Assembly (NCBI GenBank): GCA_949291545.1
Contig: CASEWB010000007.1
Location: 124,001-188,000 of the forward strand
Reading direction: 5' to 3'
DNA: 64,000 nt
Source: an uncultured bacterium
GTDB lineage: Bacteria; Elusimicrobiota; Elusimicrobia; Elusimicrobiales; Elusimicrobiaceae
Under the pieces are notes generated by a model, which saw nothing but the letters and a program-made list of their open reading frames with translations, ran no database searches and was not told the origin of the DNA. Numbering within the stretch: position 1 is the first letter of the stretch; every line of letters begins with the position of its first letter. The translations under genes and the position numbers were made by a program. This document shows positions 43,871 to 52,955 of the stretch, one piece after another.

Positions 43871-43882
43871 TATAATCTATCT
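43871..43882 (+). promoter_or_regulatory. Leaderless promoter of glycosyltransferase gene
   Basis: TATAAT (43871-43876), six bases CTATCT, ATG at 43883. No -35 is clear. Confidence 0.55.
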
Positions 43883-45088
43883 ATGCACCTAAACCATTGG
43901 ATTTATTCTTCCCGCCCCTTTTGCGTAGCCTACGAAACGCTGCGCTGGCTGTGGCATAAAATTTTCTTTTTTATTCACACCCATACCCCCGTTTGGTACC
44001 GTTTTGACAAAAAGCACCAACCGGGCGAACCCGTATGCGAAACCTTGCCGCTGGATAAAAACTGGTATCGTATTTCCCGCCCGCTTTACCGCCACGAGCA
44101 CGTCTATTACGATTTGGAAAAAGCCCTCCAAGCCAACCCGCAGGTAAAGGGTGTAGCGCTTATCTTTTTTATGGGTATTGGCGATTATTTGTACACCACG
44201 CCGATGCTGGCCGCGCTTAAACAAAAATACAAAGATTTGCCGTTTTATGCCTACGTCGGCGCTCAGTTCGACCGTAACAATTCGCCTTTGGTGGGCAAAC
44301 TGCTGGCCGAAAACCCGCACTTTGAAAAAGTGTTTTACTTTAACGGCACCCGCCACCCGCTGATTTGGAAGAATTACGACTATTCGGACGCTTTTAAAAA
44401 CATTCCCGAAGGTTTTTTGGCGGTGCCCGTGTATTACGATTACGGTGTGCATGTAAAGCACCGCGTGACGAGCTTGTTTGAAACATTCTCCCTGCCGGTG
44501 CCGGACGAAATCCCTGCGCCGGTAATGTATTTCCCAAAGGAAATTTCTCCGGTAGTATCCGATTACCTGGCGCGTGCGCGCCAAGGGGCCCAGGGCAAAA
44601 AAGGAATTGTCTTTTTGCAACTGGATTCGCGCGGTTCCAATTATGTGTATCCGCATATGAAGGCGCTTAGCGAAGGGCTGATAAAAGAAGGCTACTTTGT
44701 AATGAGCGTTACCAAAGGCGGCCCCGTGGAAAACCCGGATTATTTGGAAATTGACATCAAAAAACTATCCATTAACCAAACGTGGCAGTTTTTGTCTGTT
44801 TTAAAGGGGGAGTTCCCGCTGTATGTGATTGCCGTTAACTCTGTTTTTTGGGCGGCTTCGGCGGGGCTGCACCTGCCCAACTTGGGCCTGCAGCATTGGA
44901 TTGACAAAAAAGTGCACAACCTGTGGTACCCCAATATAGAGGTGGTAACGGATTATATTTATCCGCTCCTGCCGCGGGAAAAGCAAATCCACGCGCCGGC
45001 CGAAAGCTATACGCGCCACAACAAAAAGATTATCGATTATAAGCCCGATTGGGTGATTAAATGGTTTAAAGAAAAGTTTGGCAAATAA
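43883..45088 (+). CDS. GT9/heptosyltransferase-like glycosyltransferase
   Basis: 401 residues. The block IFFMGIGDYLYTTPMLAALKQKYKD, around residue 92, matches the N-terminal motif of ADP-heptose/GT9 transferases, and LDSRGSNYVYPHMKALSEGLIKEGYFV the second Rossmann half. The acceptor-side N-terminal extension of about 85 residues is unusual. It probably builds lipopolysaccharide core or another surface glycan; donor unknown. The upstream in-frame ATG at 43847 would include the promoter, whereas ATG at 43883 lies exactly six bases after TATAAT. Confidence 0.7.
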   Translation: MHLNHWIYSSRPFCVAYETLRWLWHKIFFFIHTHTPVWYRFDKKHQPGEPVCETLPLDKNWYRISRPLYRHEHVYYDLEKALQANPQVKGVALIFFMGIGDYLYTTPMLAALKQKYKDLPFYAYVGAQFDRNNSPLVGKLLAENPHFEKVFYFNGTRHPLIWKNYDYSDAFKNIPEGFLAVPVYYDYGVHVKHRVTSLFETFSLPVPDEIPAPVMYFPKEISPVVSDYLARARQGAQGKKGIVFLQLDSRGSNYVYPHMKALSEGLIKEGYFVMSVTKGGPVENPDYLEIDIKKLSINQTWQFLSVLKGEFPLYVIAVNSVFWAASAGLHLPNLGLQHWIDKKVHNLWYPNIEVVTDYIYPLLPREKQIHAPAESYTRHNKKIIDYKPDWVIKWFKEKFGK

Positions 45089-45118
45089 AAAAGGCTCCGT
45101 AAAACGGAGCCTTTTGGC
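45087..45118. terminator. Bidirectional terminator, glycosyltransferase / nitroreductase
   Basis: An AAAGGCTCCGT/ACGGAGCCTTT stem between convergent genes. Confidence 0.85.
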
Positions 45119-45121
45119 AGA

Positions 45122-45664
45122 TTATTTGTATTCGTTGTAGCTTACCATTTTTTCCAGCGTTTGCCGCGGGCGCGGCTCGGGGTTTTCGGCCGGGTAGCCC
45201 AGCGCAATTAGATGTTCTATTTTTTTGCTTTTGGGCAGGTGAAAAAATTTTTCGGCCTTATCCGAATTTAACCACCCAATCCAGCAAGAGCCAAGGCCTA
45301 AATCGTGTGCGCGCAGCACCAAGTGTTCACCGGAAATGCCTTGGTCCACCAGGTAAAATTCCGTCCGGCGGAAGAAATTGCCAATACGGCTGGTAAAATT
45401 ACCCCGGTCCGACACGGCGGCAATCAGCACGGGGGCTTTTTCGGCAAATTTGGTCATATTGTATACGCCGGAAAAAGCCTCTTTGCAGAAGGCCTCCTTT
45501 ACTTTCGGGTCGTCAATCACAATGTAGTGCCACGGCTGCGAATTGCAGGCCGAAGGCGCCAGGCGCGCCGCTTCCAGGCAGGCGTTTATTTTTTCCCGTT
45601 CTACCGGTTTATCCTGGTATTTGCGAATGCTGCGGCGGGATTTAATTACGTCCATTAATTCCAT
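45122..45664 (-). CDS. Nitroreductase-family flavoprotein
   Basis: 180 residues, FMN-dependent nitroreductase fold. It starts with VIKSRRSIRKYQDKPVEREKI, then LAPSACNSQPWHYIVIDD (FMN phosphate site), DQGISGEHLVLRAHDLGLGSCWIGW and a C-terminal LIALGYPAE. It reduces quinones, nitro compounds or similar with NAD(P)H; the native substrate is unknown. Start ATG chosen after AGGGGT; the ORF also reads further upstream. Confidence 0.88.
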   Translation of the reverse strand: MELMDVIKSRRSIRKYQDKPVEREKINACLEAARLAPSACNSQPWHYIVIDDPKVKEAFCKEAFSGVYNMTKFAEKAPVLIAAVSDRGNFTSRIGNFFRRTEFYLVDQGISGEHLVLRAHDLGLGSCWIGWLNSDKAEKFFHLPKSKKIEHLIALGYPAENPEPRPRQTLEKMVSYNEYK

Positions 45665-45739
45665 AAAATATACCCCTAAAGATTGAAGATAAAAATATCT
45701 TACCAAATTGGCCGTTTGTTTTTATAAAATAACTGTATT

Positions 45740-46576
45740 ATGCAATTTACAAAATACACAGGACTCGGAAACGATTTCGTCATATTGGACGGAAAAACCG
45801 CGCACAACGTGCAGGACCCGTGTGCGCTGGCACCCAAAATTTGCGACCGCCACTTTGGGGTGGGGGCAGATGGCTTGGTGTTGTTGCTCCCCTCGGAAAA
45901 AGCCGATATGCGTATGCAAATCATTAATTCCGACGGAAGCGAAGCCGAAATGTGCGGCAACGCCACCCGCTGCGTAGCTTTGCACTTGTATAGGAAAGGA
46001 ATTGTATTAAAAAAACAAATTTCTCTGGAAACGCTGGCCGGCATTATCCATACCGATATCATAGACGATGTAACCGGAACGGTGCGGGTGGATATGGGGG
46101 CACCTCGCCTGACAAGGGGGGAAATCCCTATGAAGGGCATTTCCAGCGAGCGGGCCGTAAACGTGCCGCTGCGGGCCTGCGGAACCGAATTTTGCGGGAC
46201 GGCGGTTTCTATGGGGAACCCGCATTTTGTGATTTTTGTGCCCAATGCCGATAAAGCCCCGGTGGAAACCTGGGGCCCCGCCTTGGAGAACCACGAAGCC
46301 TTCCCGCGCAAAACCAATGTGGAGTTTGTGCACGTCATTAACGAACGCACCGTCCGTATGCGCGTGTGGGAACGCGGGGCCGGCATAACTAAGGCTTGCG
46401 GTACGGGGGCGTGCGCTACGGCGGTGGCTTGCATTTTAAACCGCAAAACGATTGAACAAGTAACCGTCAAATTAGACGGCGGGGATTTGTTGATTGAATG
46501 GCCGGTGGGAAAGCAAAATATTTTTATGACCGGCCCGGCACACGAAGTGTTCACCGGTGATTATAAGGGGGGCTAA
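45740..46576 (+). CDS. dapF: Diaminopimelate epimerase
   Basis: 278 residues. It converts LL- to meso-diaminopimelate for lysine and peptidoglycan. Both catalytic Cys motifs are present: CGNATRCVA near residue 74 and [12 protein letters not shown] near 219. [13 protein letters not shown] at the N-terminus is the family start. Its stop overlaps the dapL start (TAATG). No Shine-Dalgarno is visible and a TAAAAT box lies nine bases upstream, so the mRNA may be almost leaderless. Confidence 0.96.
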   Translation: MQFTKYTGLGNDFVILDGKTAHNVQDPCALAPKICDRHFGVGADGLVLLLPSEKADMRMQIINSDGSEAEMCGNATRCVALHLYRKGIVLKKQISLETLAGIIHTDIIDDVTGTVRVDMGAPRLTRGEIPMKGISSERAVNVPLRACGTEFCGTAVSMGNPHFVIFVPNADKAPVETWGPALENHEAFPRKTNVEFVHVINERTVRMRVWERGAGITKACGTGACATAVACILNRKTIEQVTVKLDGGDLLIEWPVGKQNIFMTGPAHEVFTGDYKGG

Positions 46577-47805
46577 TGACTATTTTGAATGAAAATTATT
46601 TGAAACTTCCGGGAAGTTACTTGTTTTCCACTATTGCCAAACGGGTGGCCGCTTATAAAGAAAGCCACCCCGGCGCGCAGGTGATCAGCTTGGGGATTGG
46701 GGACGTGTCCCGCCCGCTGGTGCCGGCTGTAGTGGCGGCTTTGCATCAAGCTTCCGACGAAATGGGCCGCGCGGAAACTTTCCGCGGTTACGGCCCGGAA
46801 CAGGGATATGCTTTTTTGCGCGAAGCCATTTTAAAACACGATTATCTGGACCGCGGCATTACGCTGGCCGCAGACGAAATTTTCGTAAGTGACGGCGCCA
46901 AGAGCGACGTGGCCAACTTCCAGGAACTTTTTGATGCCTCCAGCACCGTTGCCTTGCAGGACCCGGTGTATCCTGTGTATTTGGATACCAATGTAATGGC
47001 GGGCCGCACGGGCGCGTTCGAAAACGGGCGTTTTAGCGGAATTGTCTATTTGCCTTGCACGCAAGAAAACAATTTTACACCCCAGCTCCCGGCCGAGCGG
47101 GCGGATTTGGTGTATTTGTGCTCCCCCAATAATCCTACGGGCGCCGCTATGACCCGGGAAGAGCTTAAAAAGTGGGTGGACTGGGCCGCCGCTAACGACA
47201 GCATTCTCTTATATGACTCTGCCTACGAAGCCTTTATCACCCAGCCGAATGTGCCTCATTCTATTTATGAAATTCCCGGAGCCGAAAAAGTTGCGGTGGA
47301 ATTCCGTTCTTTTTCCAAAACAGCCGGTTTTACCGGCACGCGCTGCGCCTATACGGTGGTGCCTAAAGCGGTGCAGGTAACGGATAAAGCGGGGCAACGC
47401 CACTCGCTTAATGCGCTGTGGCTGCGCCGCCAAACTACCAAATTTAACGGGGTTCCCTATGTGGTGCAGCGGGCGGCGGAGGCGGTATTTTCGCCCGAAG
47501 GGCAGGCCCAAATTCGTGAAGTGATTGCCGGCTACCAGCAAAATGCGCAAGTTGTTTTAAAAGCGCTCCAAGCGGCCGGTTTAACCGCTTTTGGCGGTGT
47601 AAACGCCCCGTATATTTGGCTTAAAACGCCTCAGGGCGTGGATTCGTGGGCGTTTTTCGACCAACTGCTTACCCGTGCCCAAGTGGTGGGTACGCCGGGC
47701 GTGGGGTTTGGTTCGTGCGGGGAGGGGTTCTTCCGCCTGACGGCTTTTAATACGCCGGAACTGACGCAGGAAGCCGCTCGCCGGATTGCCGCAATGACGT
47801 TTTAA
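46576..47805 (+). CDS. dapL: LL-diaminopimelate aminotransferase
   Basis: A 409-residue fold-type I PLP aminotransferase. It makes LL-diaminopimelate from tetrahydrodipicolinate in one step, bypassing DapD/DapC/DapE. Visible: [14 protein letters not shown] at the N-terminus (a DapL hallmark), [13 protein letters not shown], the PLP lysine in [17 protein letters not shown] and the C-terminal [10 protein letters not shown]. Its coupling to dapF means the two last steps to meso-diaminopimelate are co-expressed. AAGGGGGGC precedes the ATG. Confidence 0.96.
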   Translation: MTILNENYLKLPGSYLFSTIAKRVAAYKESHPGAQVISLGIGDVSRPLVPAVVAALHQASDEMGRAETFRGYGPEQGYAFLREAILKHDYLDRGITLAADEIFVSDGAKSDVANFQELFDASSTVALQDPVYPVYLDTNVMAGRTGAFENGRFSGIVYLPCTQENNFTPQLPAERADLVYLCSPNNPTGAAMTREELKKWVDWAAANDSILLYDSAYEAFITQPNVPHSIYEIPGAEKVAVEFRSFSKTAGFTGTRCAYTVVPKAVQVTDKAGQRHSLNALWLRRQTTKFNGVPYVVQRAAEAVFSPEGQAQIREVIAGYQQNAQVVLKALQAAGLTAFGGVNAPYIWLKTPQGVDSWAFFDQLLTRAQVVGTPGVGFGSCGEGFFRLTAFNTPELTQEAARRIAAMTF

Positions 47806-47816
47806 GCGGATTTTGC

Positions 47817-47840
47817 TACAATACTTCCAACGGAGGGTAT
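47817..47840 (+). promoter_or_regulatory. Promoter of pilin 6
   Basis: TTTTGC-TACAAT (-10 at 47817-47822) starts 12 bases after the dapL stop, then a short leader with GGAGGG before ATG. This pilin lacks the T-tract spacer of the other pilin promoters. Confidence 0.55.
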
Positions 47841-48365
47841 ATGAACAAACAAAAGTTTTTATGCTCAAAAAGCGGTTTTACCTTAATAGAAGTACTGACG
47901 GTGGTGTTAATTATCGGGGTGCTTACGTCCATTGCATTGCCGAATTATACCCGTTCGATTGAACGCGCCCGTGCCGTAGAGGCTATGACGGGCCTTAAAT
48001 CGTTAAATGATGCAGTTTATGCTTATGCGGCGGGGCGCAGCGGAAGCAATACTTGCCCGGATTCTTTTACAAAGCTGGTGGTTTCTTACCCGGGCACGTT
48101 AAGCGCTGATAAACGCAAAATCACTACCAAAGATTTTGAGTTTACCCTTAACGCCGCTACCAACGCGTATATTCCTGGTACGGATTGCCCGGGAGTAACG
48201 GCAAAGCGTTTGGGCGGAACAAAATACGACTATGTATTGTGGAACCCGTATGTGCGGGGAACCGGCGGGAAAGGCGCCTCGTTGGCGTGCACCAGCACGC
48301 AGGAAGCCAGCATTGCTATTTGTGAATCGCTGGATCTATACACCCCGGGTTCTACTCCCAATTAA
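47841..48365 (+). CDS. Type IV pilin-like protein 6
   Basis: A 174-residue prepilin with a 12-residue leader ending CSKSG, cleavage G|FTLIE, and a slightly different helix (EVLTVVLIIGVLTSIALPNYTRSIERARAVEAM). The head is Thr/Ser/Gly-rich with Cys pairs (NTCPDS...TDCPG; LACTST...AICES). It is followed by an exported protein whose promoter resembles the pilin type, so the two may act together. Confidence 0.9.
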   Translation: MNKQKFLCSKSGFTLIEVLTVVLIIGVLTSIALPNYTRSIERARAVEAMTGLKSLNDAVYAYAAGRSGSNTCPDSFTKLVVSYPGTLSADKRKITTKDFEFTLNAATNAYIPGTDCPGVTAKRLGGTKYDYVLWNPYVRGTGGKGASLACTSTQEASIAICESLDLYTPGSTPN

Positions 48366-48379
48366 AAACGCTTAGGTTA

Positions 48380-48416
48380 TATAAAAATTCCGGTTTTAAC
48401 AACCGGAATTTTTATA
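48380..48416 (+). terminator. Intrinsic terminator of pilin 6
   Basis: An AAAAATTCCGGTT/AACCGGAATTTTT stem. Confidence 0.8.
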
Positions 48417-48447
48417 CTTTTAACCTAAAGCAAGCCATAGAGTGGGA

Positions 48448-48475
48448 TTGATTTTTCGTTTTTTTGTTATATAAT
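48448..48475 (+). promoter_or_regulatory. T-rich promoter of exported protein gene
   Basis: TTGATT (48448-48453), TTTCG, seven T, GTTA, perfect TATAAT (48470-48475); spacer 16. The same layout as the pilin promoters, with a shorter homopolymer and a better -10. Confidence 0.65.
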
Positions 48476-48528
48476 AACTTAAGACGTAAATTGTGAGATT
48501 TTGCAGTAATTTGCCATTAGGAGAATTT

Positions 48529-49659
48529 ATGAAACGATTATGGACCGTAAGTCTTGCTGTGCTTTTTGCGGCCAGCATCGCCGGGGCGGAGGAAATGCGT
48601 TTTATTACCACGCTTTCTTCCCCGGTGGGAACATTTGCCCAGCTGGAAACGGCTAACCCCGAAGTAAACACGGAGGTGCCGGTTGTCAATTTTTGCAATA
48701 CGGGGGTTAACTCCGGGAAAATGACTCTTTCCGGCGCGAATGCTTATGTGCAAAAATTATCGTTGCAGCCGGGTACCGTTTTAGGCGGGGACGTGAAAGA
48801 ATACCGCTTGGCGGGTACGCTGGCTGTCTATAATGCCGGGCAGGTAACGGGCGGCCGTTTAATAGCCAACCGGGTGCAGGTTTTTTCTTCCACGTCGGAC
48901 GCGTACAGCCAGGTGTCGGATACCTTGTATGGGAGCGGAATCGATTTGGAGGGGGCTAAAACGACCAATTTAACCATTCCTGGCAAAGTACAGACGGTGA
49001 ACCAGGGCGATGGTGAAGAATTGGAATGGAGCAATATCTATACCAAAGATTATACCTGCGATTCCAAGGGCAACTGCAAGGAGTCTGGCGGGTCGTATAC
49101 TTCGTATTTGTTAAAATCCAAAGGAGGCAGCGTGGGAGATTGTACACCTCCTAAAGGCCAACAATATACGGAAGACTGCCCGTCAGGACAAATAGGCAGT
49201 ATTACTTATACGTGGAATCAAACCGACTGTAAGTATGACGAAACCTCTAATACTTGTAGAGATGGAAGCAATCATTTGTCCCCTATTATGGATTGTAAAC
49301 TAATGTGCGCTTGGTCTTATTCGGGTGGATTTGGTATTGATTACACTTGCCCTTCTCCGATTCCCGATACAGGGACTGCAACTTCGGTAAGTTCGGTACC
49401 TTCCTTGGTCCAAAGTTACTATCTGGGTTTAGGCTACAAAACGGTACCTAGTGGCTGTTCTCCGGGAGGCGTGTGCGAATCGTGCACTCCGGGCCAGCAG
49501 TACATTGCCAGTATCTATGTTGCCCAATTTCAAGCGACATCCGGGTTGGTGGCCAATGTAGCGTACAACGCTGCTATTACTACGTGTTACAGCCCGTCAG
49601 ATAACGCGTCTTGGGCCGCGAAGCAGTGTGCCGGAATGGTAGCTGGCGGGTCATTGTAG
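48529..49659 (+). CDS. Exported Cys-rich protein, unknown function
   Basis: 376 residues. Signal peptide LWTVSLAVLFAASIAGAEE. The N-terminal half (to about residue 175) is beta-strand-like and Gly/Thr/Val-rich. The C-terminal half is Cys-rich (DYTCDSKGNCKESG, GDCTPPKGQQYTEDCPSG, DCKLMCAW, CSPGGVCESCTPG), suggesting several disulfides. It resembles nothing I can name. Its place 163 bases after pilin 6 and its T-rich promoter suggest a pilus-associated or surface adhesin role (inference only). TTAGGAGAATTT precedes ATG. Confidence 0.75.
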   Translation: MKRLWTVSLAVLFAASIAGAEEMRFITTLSSPVGTFAQLETANPEVNTEVPVVNFCNTGVNSGKMTLSGANAYVQKLSLQPGTVLGGDVKEYRLAGTLAVYNAGQVTGGRLIANRVQVFSSTSDAYSQVSDTLYGSGIDLEGAKTTNLTIPGKVQTVNQGDGEELEWSNIYTKDYTCDSKGNCKESGGSYTSYLLKSKGGSVGDCTPPKGQQYTEDCPSGQIGSITYTWNQTDCKYDETSNTCRDGSNHLSPIMDCKLMCAWSYSGGFGIDYTCPSPIPDTGTATSVSSVPSLVQSYYLGLGYKTVPSGCSPGGVCESCTPGQQYIASIYVAQFQATSGLVANVAYNAAITTCYSPSDNASWAAKQCAGMVAGGSL

Positions 49660-49687
49660 TTTTTATAGAGAAGTTTCCCCTATTATA

Positions 49688-49725
49688 TACAAAAATCCCC
49701 GGTCTTAAGGACCGGGGATTTTTAT
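49688..49725. terminator. Bidirectional terminator
   Basis: An AAAAATCCCCGGTC/GACCGGGGATTTTT perfect 14-base stem between the exported protein gene and the convergent SPFH gene. Confidence 0.9.
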
Positions 49726-49744
49726 GGGTCATATACAAGCCGTG

Positions 49745-50755
49745 TTATTTGCTGGCCGTGGGAACACCGCCGGTTAAGTCCTTAATGGCGGCTACCGCGC
49801 CCAATACATTGCTGGCTTCGTAGGGCATATAGATAATTTTGTTATCTTTTCCTTCGGTCATTTTGGTCAGTGCTTCAATGTATTTAAGCGAAATCATATA
49901 GCTGGCCGGATTGGACGATTGCGATACCGTAGATGCTACAATTTTGACAGCTTCCGCTTCGGCCTGAGCTACTTTGATTTTCGCTTCCGAAATACCTTCC
50001 GCCTGCAAAATGGCCGCTTGCTTCATACCTTCGGCTTTTTTGATTTCCGATTCGCGCACGGCTTCGGCTTTCAAAATTTGGGCCGTTTTGGTACCTTCGG
50101 CTTCCGTTACCATAGCGCGGCGGTCGCGCTCGGCTTTCATTTGTTTTTCCATCGCTTCGCGAATGGCGGCGGGGGGAATAATGTCCTGCAATTCCACGCG
50201 GTTTACTTTTACGCCCCACTTGTTGGTGGCTTCGTCCAAAATTACCTGCAGTTTGCTTTTGATAATTTCGCGCGAAGTAAGCGTTTGGTCCAGGTCCATT
50301 TCGCCGATAATGTTTCTTAACGTGGTTTGCGTCAGTTTTTCAATAGCGGTTGGCAAAGATTCCACTTTATAAGCCGCGTTAACCGGGTCCGTAATTTGAA
50401 AGTACAACAGGGCGTTAATTTCGATGCCGACGTTATCCTTGGTGATAACGCTCTGGCGCGGCAGGTCGTACACGGTTTCGCGCATATCAATCACGTCGCG
50501 CATTTCCGTGTACGGTACGGAGCGCACACGGCCGGCCCCGTCCATATATTCGCGGTTGTCGCGCCATTCCATCAGGTGCGGTTTATCCATAATGGGGATA
50601 ATCCAGTTGATGCCCGGGGTAAGCGTTTCGACATATTTCCCAAAGCGTTCGATAATCACCACCTGGGCTTGCTTGACGATTACAATCCCTTTGGCAATGA
50701 TAACAATTACAAAAAAGACAAAAGCTACCAAAAATGTAATGCTTAGTTCAGTCAT
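49745..50755 (-). CDS. SPFH/Band 7 protein (QmcA/stomatin-like)
   Basis: 336 residues. One N-terminal membrane helix (ITFLVAFVFFVIVIIAKGIVIV), then the SPFH domain (VVIIERFGKYVETLTPGINWIIPIMDK) and a long Ala/Glu coiled-coil (MKAERDRRAMVTEAEGTKTAQILKAEA and on) that drives oligomerisation into membrane rings. Such slipins organise membrane microdomains and restrain proteases. It lies 23 bases after nfeD, its usual partner. Start chosen after AAAGGAGAAAAA. Confidence 0.92.
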   Translation of the reverse strand: MTELSITFLVAFVFFVIVIIAKGIVIVKQAQVVIIERFGKYVETLTPGINWIIPIMDKPHLMEWRDNREYMDGAGRVRSVPYTEMRDVIDMRETVYDLPRQSVITKDNVGIEINALLYFQITDPVNAAYKVESLPTAIEKLTQTTLRNIIGEMDLDQTLTSREIIKSKLQVILDEATNKWGVKVNRVELQDIIPPAAIREAMEKQMKAERDRRAMVTEAEGTKTAQILKAEAVRESEIKKAEGMKQAAILQAEGISEAKIKVAQAEAEAVKIVASTVSQSSNPASYMISLKYIEALTKMTEGKDNKIIYMPYEASNVLGAVAAIKDLTGGVPTASK

Positions 50756-50778
50756 TTTTTTCTCCTTTAGTTTGTTTC

Positions 50779-51204
50779 TTATTTGGCGCGAACCGTTAAG
50801 GTTACTCCTTCTAGCTTTTCCACCACGCATTCCGTTCCTGCCGGCAAGGGCGTTCTAGAAGTAGCTTTCCAGCTTTCTCCTTCCACCTTCACCCGGCCGT
50901 TGTTTTCCAACGGGCCGAGGGCCGTTTCCGCCACGGCGGTTTTGCCGATAACTTCTTCCGCCGGTGTTTTGACGTGTTTGGCTTTGGCGTACAAGAGGCG
51001 TTTGGCAAAAGGACGTATGCCTATCCAAGCCGCTGCGGCTACCACGGCAAAAGCCAGTACTTGCAGCCACAGGTTCAAACCCAACCAAGACACTACCGAG
51101 GCCCCCAGCAAGCCAAGCCCTAAGCACGCCAGCGAGAATTCCATACTAAACAATTCTCCCACAAAACAGCATATGGCGATAATCAGCCAAATATAATAAT
51201 TCAT
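50779..51204 (-). CDS. NfeD-family membrane protein
   Basis: 141 residues. N-terminal hydrophobic helices (YYIWLIIAICCFVGELFSM; LGLLGASVVSWL; WLQVLAFAVVAAAAWIGI) are followed by a C-terminal OB-fold NfeD domain (VIGKTAVAETALGPLENNGRVKVEGESWKATS...AGTECVVEKLEGVTLTVRAK). NfeD proteins partner with SPFH slipins, which follow here. GGAGGAAAT precedes ATG. Confidence 0.92.
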   Translation of the reverse strand: MNYYIWLIIAICCFVGELFSMEFSLACLGLGLLGASVVSWLGLNLWLQVLAFAVVAAAAWIGIRPFAKRLLYAKAKHVKTPAEEVIGKTAVAETALGPLENNGRVKVEGESWKATSRTPLPAGTECVVEKLEGVTLTVRAK

Positions 51205-51221
51205 ATTTCCTCCAATGGGGA

Positions 51222-52067
51222 TTACCCTTTGATGATTTCCAGATAGTGGCGCAAATAGCTTAACCGGCGTTCATCGCGCACTTTATTAAGCACATAAATC
51301 ATATTGGCAATGAAGCGCCGCACAATCGCGCGGGAGGACAAGGGGGCCAAAAAATCGTCATTCCATTCAATATGACGGTTGTGAATATAGCGCAGGCAAT
51401 CTTCTTGGGTTAAAATTTTGCCATTGTCCAACGGGTCAATAAACAGCGATTCCGCCGGGCTATATCCCCGCAGGTGCACCAAAACCCGCCCGGCCAAATC
51501 CACCAAAGAAACGTCCAGCCCGTAGCGTTGCCCCAGGCAAACATACAGGCAGGCCACGCACAGGCTTGAACCGCGCTTTTTGTGCAGAAAACGGGCAAAA
51601 GAAATGTCTTTGATATCCAAATTGGTTTGCAGCGCCGTGATGTGCTGCAGGTGGAAAAAATAATGCCCCAGCACGGCAGCGATTTCGCTGTAATTTTTGG
51701 CATTTATCAATACCGGGCGTAAATCGGCGGCCATTTGGTCCAACGGAGCGGCTACATCGCCCCGGGCAGTGATAGGGCTGGTAAATTTGGAAAGGAGCGT
51801 GAGGCCTTCTTCCAAATCAGGGTTTATTTTAGCGGAAAAACGCGCCAAGGCGGCGGCTAAATCTTCCCAGCAGATTTCTTCCAACGTGTTTAATACGGCC
51901 CGCGGTGCAGAGGTTTTGAATTCTTCCTCCATCACTCTCTGTACTTGGTCGGGGTTGGTTTTGATAGCGGCGGCCAAGGCGCTTTTAAGCACGGGGCCGT
52001 AAGCGTCCGATTCGGTTTCCAAAAGTTTGATTAATGCTTTTAATCCGTTGTTACCAAGAGTCTGCAT
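51222..52067 (-). CDS. SirB1-like transglutaminase/TPR-type protein
   Basis: 281 residues. HEAT/TPR-like helical N-terminus, then the SirB1/transglutaminase-like core with FLHKKRGSSLCVACLYVCLGQRYGLDVSLVDLAGRVLVHLRG (family Cys retained in SLCVACLY) and FIDPLDNGKILTQEDCLRYI. The SirB1 (YchA) family is of uncertain activity. It heads an operon with nfeD and the SPFH gene. Start at ATG 52067: minus-strand TTTGC-TATCTT ends six bases before it, so a leaderless mRNA is likely and the longer upstream ORF is rejected. Confidence 0.78.
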   Translation of the reverse strand: MQTLGNNGLKALIKLLETESDAYGPVLKSALAAAIKTNPDQVQRVMEEEFKTSAPRAVLNTLEEICWEDLAAALARFSAKINPDLEEGLTLLSKFTSPITARGDVAAPLDQMAADLRPVLINAKNYSEIAAVLGHYFFHLQHITALQTNLDIKDISFARFLHKKRGSSLCVACLYVCLGQRYGLDVSLVDLAGRVLVHLRGYSPAESLFIDPLDNGKILTQEDCLRYIHNRHIEWNDDFLAPLSSRAIVRRFIANMIYVLNKVRDERRLSYLRHYLEIIKG

Positions 52068-52084
52068 ATATACAAGATAGCAAA
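52068..52084 (-). promoter_or_regulatory. Leaderless promoter of SirB1/NfeD/SPFH operon
   Basis: Minus strand TTTGC-TATCTT (-10 at 52074-52079), six bases GTATAT, ATG. Confidence 0.55.
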
Positions 52085-52149
52085 TTGAACTGTTTTTTGC
52101 CACCGGTTTTTAAAGGAGGTTTTTTGACGGTAAAAAGGACTAGATTTTT

Positions 52150-52186
52150 AAAAAAAAGAGGCCCGTTTTTCGGGCCTCTTTTTTGC
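52150..52186 (-). terminator. Intrinsic terminator of OmpA lipoprotein gene
   Basis: An AAAAAAGAGGCCCG/CGGGCCTCTTTTTT stem. Confidence 0.85.
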
Positions 52187-52199
52187 ATGGGAAAAAGGT

Positions 52200-52835
52200 T
52201 TATTGCAAGTCTTTTTCGTTAGCGGTGATTTGCAGCACTACACGGCGGTTTTGCGCGCGGCCTTCAGCCGTGGAGTTGCTGGCAATCGGGTTGGAAGAAC
52301 CATACCCAACATAGGTGATGCTCATGGTTTTTAAACCGCTGCCCAACAGAAAGTCGTACACGGCTTTGGCGCGTTGGGTAGAGAGCTTGTTGTTGATGGC
52401 ATCAGAGCCGGTAGAGTCGGTATAGCCCTGTACCACGATGCGGTTTTTAGGATATTTTTTAAGTACTTTGTTCAGGTCGGACAAAGTTTGCATAGAAGCA
52501 GCGGTCAGTTCCGAGCTGCCGGTAGCAAACAAAATATCGTTTTTGAGGAAAACCTGAATGCCGCTGTCGGATTTTACCACTTCGGCAATGGCGGCCAGTT
52601 CCTTGGCTTGTTTGTCGTAGTAGTTGCCCAAAAGGCCGCCTGCGGCTAAACCAGCCAGCGCGCCGTAAATGGCGCCGGTTTCGCTTTTGCCGCCCGTGTT
52701 GTTGGCAATGATAGCCCCAGCGGCCGCGCCTACGGCAGCCCCGCCGGCGGCACCCCAAGCGGTTCTTTTACCGGGGGTGGTGCAAGCCGTACCCAACAAC
52801 GATACAGCCATACAAAGCAGAATTACTTTTTTCAT
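52200..52835 (-). CDS. OmpA-family lipoprotein with glycine zipper
   Basis: 211 residues. Lipoprotein signal ILLCMAVSLLGTACTTPGKR, a Gly/Ala zipper membrane-associated segment (residues about 28-70) and a C-terminal OmpA peptidoglycan-binding domain (VVQGYTDSTGSDAINNKLSTQRAKAVYDFLLG; YVGYGSSNPIASN; AQNRRV). The overall plan is that of E. coli YiaD: an outer-membrane lipoprotein bridging to peptidoglycan, supporting a diderm envelope. Monocistronic. Confidence 0.93.
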   Translation of the reverse strand: MKKVILLCMAVSLLGTACTTPGKRTAWGAAGGAAVGAAAGAIIANNTGGKSETGAIYGALAGLAAGGLLGNYYDKQAKELAAIAEVVKSDSGIQVFLKNDILFATGSSELTAASMQTLSDLNKVLKKYPKNRIVVQGYTDSTGSDAINNKLSTQRAKAVYDFLLGSGLKTMSITYVGYGSSNPIASNSTAEGRAQNRRVVLQITANEKDLQ

Positions 52836-52913
52836 TCGGTAAGCATCTCCTTGTTTGAAAAAATAGATATTTACATTCTACTTTTTTCCCGTTCAAAAAG
52901 GAAATTCTTTTTT

Positions 52914-52942
52914 TGCAAAAACCCCGCCAGCGGCGGGGAAAA
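52914..52942 (-). terminator. Intrinsic terminator of folate/queuosine cluster
   Basis: A CCCCGCC/GGCGGGG stem followed on the minus strand by TTTTTGC, 15 bases after folK. Confidence 0.75.
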
Positions 52943-52955
52943 TGAAAGTGAGTAT

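Noticed and set aside
43847..43882. Earlier ATG for the glycosyltransferase
   Set aside because: It precedes the TATAAT box that would transcribe the gene; the next in-frame ATG fits a leaderless start.
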